DNA of 13,345 bases from Bacteroidota bacterium. Its GTDB lineage: Bacteria; Bacteroidota; Bacteroidia; Flavobacteriales; Flavobacteriaceae. Positions 7,303 to 11,705 of the stretch are shown here, piece after piece. Position 1 is the stretch's first letter. Each line of letters starts with the position of its first letter. The stretch covers positions 1 to 13,345 of the forward strand of contig JADWMI010000042.1 of the NCBI GenBank assembly GCA_015767395.1, given 5' to 3'. The position numbers and the translations under genes are program-made. Under the pieces are notes generated by a model. The model was not told where the DNA came from and ran no database searches. It saw only the letters and a list, made by a program, of their open reading frames with translations.

Positions 7303-7918
7303 AAGGTCTGCACTTAAAAATTTAACGATAAGTATTGGGTATGCTGTAGCGGCACCTACGCTGTTTAGTTTGTTATCTTCCTGTAATTCAAAAGTTGAGA
7401 CTTGGAAACCAGTATATTTATCGGAAGATCAAAAACACATGGTTGAAAATTTGGTGGATATTATTTTGCCAAGTTCAAACACACCTGGAGCGCTGGATGT
7501 GAACGTTCCGCAGTTTATTGATATCATGTATTGTGATATTGAGCAACAAAATAATCAACAATTATTTCAAAAGGGATCAAAAGTGTTTCAAGAGAAATTT
7601 GAAGGAATGTTTGGTAAGAATGTAATAAAAGGAAGCAAAGAGGAATTTCAAGAATTGTTTGAATCCTATTTTAAATTGTCAGACGAGGACACTCAAAAAG
7701 TACTAAGCAATCAGAAATTAAACGAAAGGAAAATTGGTGATGATGAAAAATCAGATTATTATATGTATAAATTTTTATTCTCAGTTAGGTATTACACCTT
7801 GTTTGGATATTATACTTCTGAAAAAGTAGGAAAAGAAGTTTTAAATTACGATCCAACACCAGGGGTTTATCAAGGGTGTATTCCTTTGGAAGATGTTGGG
7901 AATGCATGGTCTTTATAA
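7295..7918 (+). CDS. Small subunit of sugar dehydrogenase, Tat lipoprotein
   Basis: A gluconate 2-dehydrogenase subunit 3 family protein, 207 residues from the start chosen here. ATG 7295 is preferred over ATG 7262 because it puts the twin-arginine motif D-R3-R4-S-A-L-K at the N-terminus and leaves only an 8-base overlap with the dehydrogenase gene (ATGGATAG), a common arrangement for translational coupling. The hydrophobic stretch runs to about residue 28 and ends in a lipobox-like LLSS-C30, so the mature protein may be lipid-anchored after Tat export. The domain begins near residue 45, with the characteristic ILPSSNTPGALDV (57-69) and VPQFID (71-76). In characterised relatives the small subunit carries the signal-less flavoprotein through the Tat system and stabilises it. 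The same is likely here. Confidence 0.87.
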   Translation: MDRRSALKNLTISIGYAVAAPTLFSLLSSCNSKVETWKPVYLSEDQKHMVENLVDIILPSSNTPGALDVNVPQFIDIMYCDIEQQNNQQLFQKGSKVFQEKFEGMFGKNVIKGSKEEFQELFESYFKLSDEDTQKVLSNQKLNERKIGDDEKSDYYMYKFLFSVRYYTLFGYYTSEKVGKEVLNYDPTPGVYQGCIPLEDVGNAWSL

Positions 7919-7936
7919 TTTATTAAAGAGCTAAAT

Positions 7937-8737
7937 ATGAAATCTAAGATTGTAAAATTAGGATGTTTGTTATTGATAATAACTTGTTTATCTGCTTGTA
8001 AAAATCAAAATAGTAAAACAGTAAAAGTGGAAGAAAATTGGATTCAATTATTCAATGGAAAGGATATAGATGATTGGATTGTTAAAATTAGAGGACATGC
8101 TGTTGGTGACAACTACAAAAACACCTTTAGAGCTACAAATGGTGTACTTGAAGTAAATTATGATGAATATGATACTTTTGATAATTCCTTTGGACATATT
8201 TACTTTAAAAAGCCTTTTTCAAATTATAAATTCAGATTAGAATACAGGTTTACAGGAGCGCAATTAAAAGATGGCGCTGCTTGGGCAAACAGAAATTCGG
8301 GTGTTATGTTGCATTGTCAAAACCCTGAAAGCATTGGCCTGAATCAAAAATTTCCTGTTTCTATTGAAGTTCAATTATTAGGAGGTTTGGGAACTGAAGA
8401 TAGACCAACTGCCAATGTTTGTACTCCGGGAACACATATTTATTTACAGGATAATTTAGAAAAAAGTCATTGTATCACTTCAACTTCAAAAACCTACCAC
8501 GGAAATCAATGGGTGAAATTAGAAGTTTTAGTAAGGAGTGATTCTATTATTTCACATAAAATTAATGGAGAAACGGTATTGACCTACTATAAACCACAAT
8601 TGGGCGGAGATGTAGATTTTGACAATGAAAAATGGAAATTAAAAGATGGGCTACCAGTTAAGTCAGGATACATTTCTTTGCAAAGTGAAAGCAGTCCGGT
8701 TGAATTTAGAAATATTGAATTGTTACAATTGAAATAG
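7937..8737 (+). CDS. DUF1080 lipoprotein, second divergent copy
   Basis: A 266-residue DUF1080 protein with a signal peptide and lipobox CLSA-C21, hence an envelope lipoprotein. The domain spans about 34-266: IQLFNGKDIDDW near its start, NRNSGVMLHC in the middle, and the closing LQSESSPVEFRNIELLQL. It differs from the copy at 814-1620: the LQDHG signature is replaced by LQSES, and the SLYDLIP segment is replaced by ANVCTPGTHIYLQ. The two therefore belong to different subgroups and probably handle different substrates or steps. It starts 18 bp after the small-subunit gene, with a purine-rich AAAGAG upstream, and is the third gene of the operon. It probably cleaves the product of the GMC dehydrogenase. 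The family call is firm; the precise reaction is inferred. Confidence 0.86.
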   Translation: MKSKIVKLGCLLLIITCLSACKNQNSKTVKVEENWIQLFNGKDIDDWIVKIRGHAVGDNYKNTFRATNGVLEVNYDEYDTFDNSFGHIYFKKPFSNYKFRLEYRFTGAQLKDGAAWANRNSGVMLHCQNPESIGLNQKFPVSIEVQLLGGLGTEDRPTANVCTPGTHIYLQDNLEKSHCITSTSKTYHGNQWVKLEVLVRSDSIISHKINGETVLTYYKPQLGGDVDFDNEKWKLKDGLPVKSGYISLQSESSPVEFRNIELLQLK

Positions 8738-8742
8738 AAGTG

Positions 8743-9132
8743 CTAATAAATAGCAGTGCAAATTCCATCATTACATTCAGTGCCTGTAGGACGTTGAACA
8801 ACCATACAGTCTGAAGCAATTCCCCATTTTTTATTATAGGCAGTTTCTTTTTCGTTATAATCAGCTACTTTAATTTTTAATAAATCAACATCAATAGTGG
8901 TGGGATATACCAAATAACCCCAAGGACCACCACAAGGTTTACTACCAAAAGCAATAAAATCACATTCAGCATTTTTTGTGCATTTCCCTTTAGAAATTAA
9001 CAACTCAATTTCAGTTTGTAATTGGTCTAATTCATTGCGATCTTCTTCCTGAGAGATTGCCGAACTATTAGAACAACTAAAAACGATTGCCATAATAGCA
9101 ATCGTTTTAAAAGTATTTTTAAGAATGTTCAT
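8743..9132 (-). CDS. Small cysteine-rich lipoprotein, function unknown
   Basis: A 129-residue protein I cannot assign to a named family. A short signal peptide ends in the lipobox IVFS-C20. The mature part holds six cysteines (C51, C57, C67, C109, C120, C125), consistent with three disulfides in an oxidising compartment. A notable segment is the FIAFGSKPCGGPWGYLVYP stretch (59-77). An upstream TTG at 9150 could add six residues, but ATG 9132 gives a more compact, typical lipoprotein signal. It ends 5 bp from the convergent DUF1080 gene and lies 55 bp downstream of the bacilliredoxin gene, on the same strand. It is probably not part of the sugar locus. Confidence 0.75.
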   Translation of the reverse strand: MNILKNTFKTIAIMAIVFSCSNSSAISQEEDRNELDQLQTEIELLISKGKCTKNAECDFIAFGSKPCGGPWGYLVYPTTIDVDLLKIKVADYNEKETAYNKKWGIASDCMVVQRPTGTECNDGICTAIY

Positions 9133-9187
9133 AATATTGGTTTTTGACAATTACAATTTAGTAACAATAATCAAACCATTATATATA

Positions 9188-9598
9188 TTAACAAAATTCT
9201 TCGTAAGCACCTGCTAAATTTCCAGCAATCACTTGAGCAGTTCTTCCTTCAATATGGTGACGTTCCAACATATGAACCAAAGCACCATCTTTAAACAATG
9301 CGATTGCTGGTGATGATGGAGGAAAAGGAATCATGTGTTCACGAGCAGTTCCTACGGCATCCGTATCTACACCTGCAAAAACAGTTACCAAGTTTGTTGG
9401 TTTTTTATCAGCCAGTAAAGAAGCAATGGCTCCTGGGCGGCAAGTTCCAGCTGCACAGCCACAAACAGAGTTTACAACAACTAAGGTTGTTCCTTCTTTT
9501 TGTAATGCCGTTTCAACTTCTTGTGATGTTTGTAATGATGAAAAACCTGCATTTTCTAATTCTTGTTGCATTGGTTTTACAATTTCTAATGGATACAT
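9188..9598 (-). CDS. BrxA/BrxB family bacilliredoxin
   Basis: A 136-residue thioredoxin-fold protein of the YphP/YqiW (BrxA/BrxB) family, at the full family length. The redox motif C46-G47-C48 lies in NSVCGCAAGTCRPG, with an extra cysteine C53 and a C-terminal C136. SPAIALFKDGALVHMLERHHIEG (about 96-118) is the conserved second half. In Firmicutes these proteins remove bacillithiol from S-bacillithiolated proteins after oxidative stress. Their presence suggests that this organism makes bacillithiol or a similar thiol, as several Bacteroidota are believed to. The start at 9598 matches the MYPLEIVKPM family N-terminus. A clear promoter lies about 37 bp upstream. The small lipoprotein gene follows in the same direction. 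Confidence 0.93.
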   Translation of the reverse strand: MYPLEIVKPMQQELENAGFSSLQTSQEVETALQKEGTTLVVVNSVCGCAAGTCRPGAIASLLADKKPTNLVTVFAGVDTDAVGTAREHMIPFPPSSPAIALFKDGALVHMLERHHIEGRTAQVIAGNLAGAYEEFC

Positions 9599-9634
9599 AT
9601 TTTTAGATTTATATAGTTAGACGTAATAATTTTG

Positions 9635-9663
9635 CAAACCTACATAAATTTTTTGTTTTGAAA
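9635..9663 (-). promoter_or_regulatory. Flavobacterial-type promoter for the bacilliredoxin gene
   Basis: On the minus strand, TAGGTTTG (9642-9635) matches the Bacteroidota -7 consensus TAnnTTTG exactly. TTTC (9663-9660), one base from the -33 TTTG, lies 17 bases upstream. The spacing is right, and transcription would start roughly 30 bases before the ATG at 9598. Confidence 0.6.
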
Positions 9664-9736
9664 TTATTGAGAAAAACAAAAATGGCTGATAACTAAAAGT
9701 TTATAGATATTTTAACAACTGTAAAATCGAAATTCG

Positions 9737-9766
9737 TTCGTTTACTAACAATTAAACTTATATTTG
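9737..9766 (+). promoter_or_regulatory. Flavobacterial-type promoter for the djlA-like gene
   Basis: TATATTTG (9759-9766) is an exact match to TAnnTTTG. The -33 box is weaker: TTCG at 9737-9740, 18 bases upstream. Predicted transcription begins about 15 bases before ATG 9786. It is divergent from the bacilliredoxin promoter, with about 70 bp between the two. Confidence 0.6.
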
Positions 9767-9785
9767 CAGCCTTTAAAACATATGT

Positions 9786-10526
9786 ATGGCAAATTTTATT
9801 AAATGGCTTGGAGCAGGATTGGGTTTTTCATTAGGAGGACCAATTGGAAGTATTCTGGGTTATGTGGTTGGGAATTTTATTGAAGGATTCACAAAAAGCG
9901 ATATTGAATCGGCAAATAATTACAGAGTCTCAGATGGAAATGCGCAATCGGGTGATTTTGAGATAAGTTTATTGTTACTATCCTCAGTGGTAATAAAATC
10001 AGATGGAAAAGTTGACCAAAGGGAGTTGAATTTTGTAAGAGATCACTTTAAAAGAATGTACGGCGAGGAAAGAGCAAGTCAGGCATTTAAACTTTTTAGT
10101 GGCTTTATTAAAAATAACCAAATTTCAACCAGAGAAGTTTGTACACAAATTCGTCAGAATTTAACGCATGCCTCTCGTTTGCAATTGATGCATTTTTTGT
10201 TTGGGATTGCAAAGGCGGATGGAGCTGTTTCAGAAGCTGAAGTGCATTCAATTAAAACCATTGCAGGTTATTTATATATCAATCAGTATGATTTTGAATC
10301 TATAAAAGCCATGTTTTATGATAGTTCAGAAAGCTCATATTTGATTTTAGAGATTGAAAAAACAGCTTCGAATGATGAATTGAAAAAGGCTTACAGGAAA
10401 ATGGTAAAAAAATACCATCCCGATAAATTACAGCATTTAGGAGAAGAACATGTAAAAGGGGCAGAAGAAAAATTTAAGCAAGTTCAAAAAGCCTATGAGC
10501 AGATACAAAAAGAGCGGGGATTGTAA
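9786..10526 (+). CDS. djlA: DjlA-like membrane co-chaperone (TerB plus J domain)
   Basis: A 246-residue protein with three parts. First is a glycine-rich hydrophobic N-terminus (about 5-33, with G-x-x-x-G-type spacings in [15 protein letters not shown]). Second is a TerB/DjlA helical domain (about 57-175, containing [12 protein letters not shown] and [12 protein letters not shown], each with an acidic D-G loop). Third is a C-terminal J domain (about 185-244) with the invariant H211-P212-D213 and a [11 protein letters not shown] end very like that of E. coli DjlA. J domains stimulate DnaK-type chaperones. The domain order matches DjlA, but the long flexible linker that E. coli has between TerB and J is nearly absent. 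An alternative label is TerB-family tellurite-resistance protein, which describes only the middle domain. It has its own promoter, and a terminator lies downstream at 10645-10670. Confidence 0.85.
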   Translation: MANFIKWLGAGLGFSLGGPIGSILGYVVGNFIEGFTKSDIESANNYRVSDGNAQSGDFEISLLLLSSVVIKSDGKVDQRELNFVRDHFKRMYGEERASQAFKLFSGFIKNNQISTREVCTQIRQNLTHASRLQLMHFLFGIAKADGAVSEAEVHSIKTIAGYLYINQYDFESIKAMFYDSSESSYLILEIEKTASNDELKKAYRKMVKKYHPDKLQHLGEEHVKGAEEKFKQVQKAYEQIQKERGL

Positions 10527-10554
10527 GAATATTTCATTTTTTCGACTATATTTG
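10521..10554 (+). promoter_or_regulatory. Promoter-like site at the 3' end of the djlA-like gene
   Basis: TATATTTG (10547-10554) matches TAnnTTTG exactly, with TTG (10521-10523) 23 bases upstream, at the far end of the allowed spacing. The upstream box overlaps the last sense codon of the preceding gene. No plus-strand gene lies between here and the terminator at 10645-10670, so any transcript would be short and non-coding. Confidence 0.45.
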
Positions 10555-10559
10555 TATAA

Positions 10560-10670
10560 ATACTTTTAATAGACACTTCAATTTAAACAAATATAGGGTT
10601 AATAAAAAGTTGTTATAAAGATTTTAACCCCAATAGTAAGAATGGCGCCTCAATTTTGAGGCGCTTTTTT
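10560..10670 (+). ncRNA. Candidate small RNA of about 110 nt
   Basis: This is inferred from layout: a -7 box match at 10547-10554, no credible reading frame, an internal 7-bp stem (GGGTTAA 10596-10602 with TTAACCC 10624-10630), and a strong terminator at the end. I do not recognise an RNA family. It may instead be only the 3' untranslated region of the djlA-like mRNA. Confidence 0.3.
10645..10670 (+). terminator. Rho-independent terminator
   Basis: GCGCCTCAA (10645-10653) and TTGAGGCGC (10656-10664) form a perfect, GC-rich 9-bp stem followed by six Ts (10665-10670). It terminates plus-strand transcription from the djlA-like gene and/or the candidate small RNA. The last T coincides with the end of the convergent metallophosphoesterase gene. 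Confidence 0.88.
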
Positions 10671-11569
10671 CATGTTAAATATTGTGAAATAGCTGTTGGC
10701 CCTTCCAAAAGCGTTTTTACTATTTGAAGTGTACCATCTTTTTGAGTCGTAGTTTGCCATTTAATTAATGATATTTTCATATCTACAATTTCAATTCCAG
10801 TGATAAATCTGGGGTGTACGCAACTTCCATCATTAAAATAATGTAATTCATTTGGTTCTGGAAAGCGCGGTCTGTGCGTATGTCCGGCAATTACCATTTG
10901 ATTGTTGTTTTCTGAAATCCATCTTTCTAAAGTGCGTTCAACTCTTATTAAATCTCTATAGTTTTTTGCAGGACTTGCCGGATTTTTGATGCCAATTACC
11001 TGCAGTGGCGACCACAAAATTCTCACTAAAAATCGATTAAATTTCCAAAAAACATAATTAAATAAATCAGCCTGATGACCATGTATCAAAAGAATATTTT
11101 TTTCTTTTCCGTCAACTTCTAAAACAATACTTTCATCAAAAGTTAATTTTTCCATTAATAGTTTAATATCTCCTGTATTTTTATCGAAATACTTCCCAAA
11201 TAGTTTTTTAACTTTATTAGGGTTTCTCAGAACCATATCATGATTTCCCCATAATAAATGCAGTCGTTCTTCTAAATAGAAATCTTTCATTAATAGAAAA
11301 ATATCTTCATGTGCTTCAAAAATATCTTCGAACTTATTGTTTTCCCAAAGTTCTATTCCATCACCTAGCTCAAAATAGCTATAACCTCCTTCGAAATAGG
11401 TTCTTAATGCATGATAATATATATTTCTGTTATGTGCAAAATCATCACCGTGACCATTATTTCCCTTATGAACATCACTAAAAAAAATAAATTTTGAATC
11501 TTTTGAGAGCTGTATTTTTGTTGCGCTTTTGAAACTTCTGGATAGTATTTTTTCAAGTATTTTATACAT
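10670..11569 (-). CDS. Calcineurin-like metallophosphoesterase
   Basis: A 299-residue metallophosphoesterase with the complete set of metal-binding blocks: SDVHKG (D32, H34), ELGDGIELWE (D70), LLWGNHDM (N109, H110, D111), LLIHGHQAD (H163, H165) and VIAGHTHRP (H230, H232). No signal peptide is evident. The arrangement resembles UDP-2,3-diacylglucosamine pyrophosphatase (LpxH) and related phosphodiesterases, but the protein is some 60 residues longer than typical LpxH and its first block reads D-V-H-K-G rather than the usual D-x-H-L. I therefore do not assign the lipid A role. It could hydrolyse another phosphodiester or phosphoprotein. The start at 11569 is supported by the motif spacing. It is a single gene, convergent with the djlA-like gene and divergent from ileS. 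Confidence 0.87.
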   Translation of the reverse strand: MYKILEKILSRSFKSATKIQLSKDSKFIFFSDVHKGNNGHGDDFAHNRNIYYHALRTYFEGGYSYFELGDGIELWENNKFEDIFEAHEDIFLLMKDFYLEERLHLLWGNHDMVLRNPNKVKKLFGKYFDKNTGDIKLLMEKLTFDESIVLEVDGKEKNILLIHGHQADLFNYVFWKFNRFLVRILWSPLQVIGIKNPASPAKNYRDLIRVERTLERWISENNNQMVIAGHTHRPRFPEPNELHYFNDGSCVHPRFITGIEIVDMKISLIKWQTTTQKDGTLQIVKTLLEGPTAISQYLT

Positions 11570-11671
11570 TCAATAAACCATATGTTTAATAGCGGTTTAA
11601 AGCTACAAAAAACCATAGATATTACTTAAACTTTTTGCAATTTATAGCACTATTATTTTGAAGAAAATACG

Positions 11672-11679
11672 TAATTTCG
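11672..11679 (+). promoter_or_regulatory. Possible -7 promoter box of ileS
   Basis: TAATTTCG differs from TAnnTTTG at one base and lies 26 bases before the ileS start codon, a suitable distance. No TTTG is found at the matching -33 spacing, so support is limited. Confidence 0.3.
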
Positions 11680-11705
11680 CAAACTAATTGAATTAAGGCT
11701 GAAAA

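Noticed and set aside
8741..8755. Palindrome TGCTA-ATAAA-TAGCA between the convergent DUF1080 and lipoprotein genes as a shared terminator.
   Set aside because: The 5-bp stem is weak, no T-tract follows on either strand, and it overlaps the coding end of the minus-strand gene.
9133..9150. TTG start adding six residues to the small cysteine-rich lipoprotein.
   Set aside because: ATG 9132 is a commoner start codon and leaves a compact lipoprotein signal. The TTG remains possible but has no supporting signal.
9298..9620. Long plus-strand frames overlapping the bacilliredoxin gene.
   Set aside because: They are antisense shadows of a well-conserved gene and show no family motif.
10642..10659. 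Five-codon frame (ATG to TGA) inside the terminator hairpin.
   Set aside because: It is too short and wholly explained by the hairpin sequence. There is no ribosome binding site or other sign of translation.
10670..11569. Assignment of the phosphoesterase as LpxH of lipid A synthesis.
   Set aside because: The metal motifs fit the superfamily, but the length and the D-V-H-K-G first block differ from typical LpxH, and there is no lipid A gene nearby.
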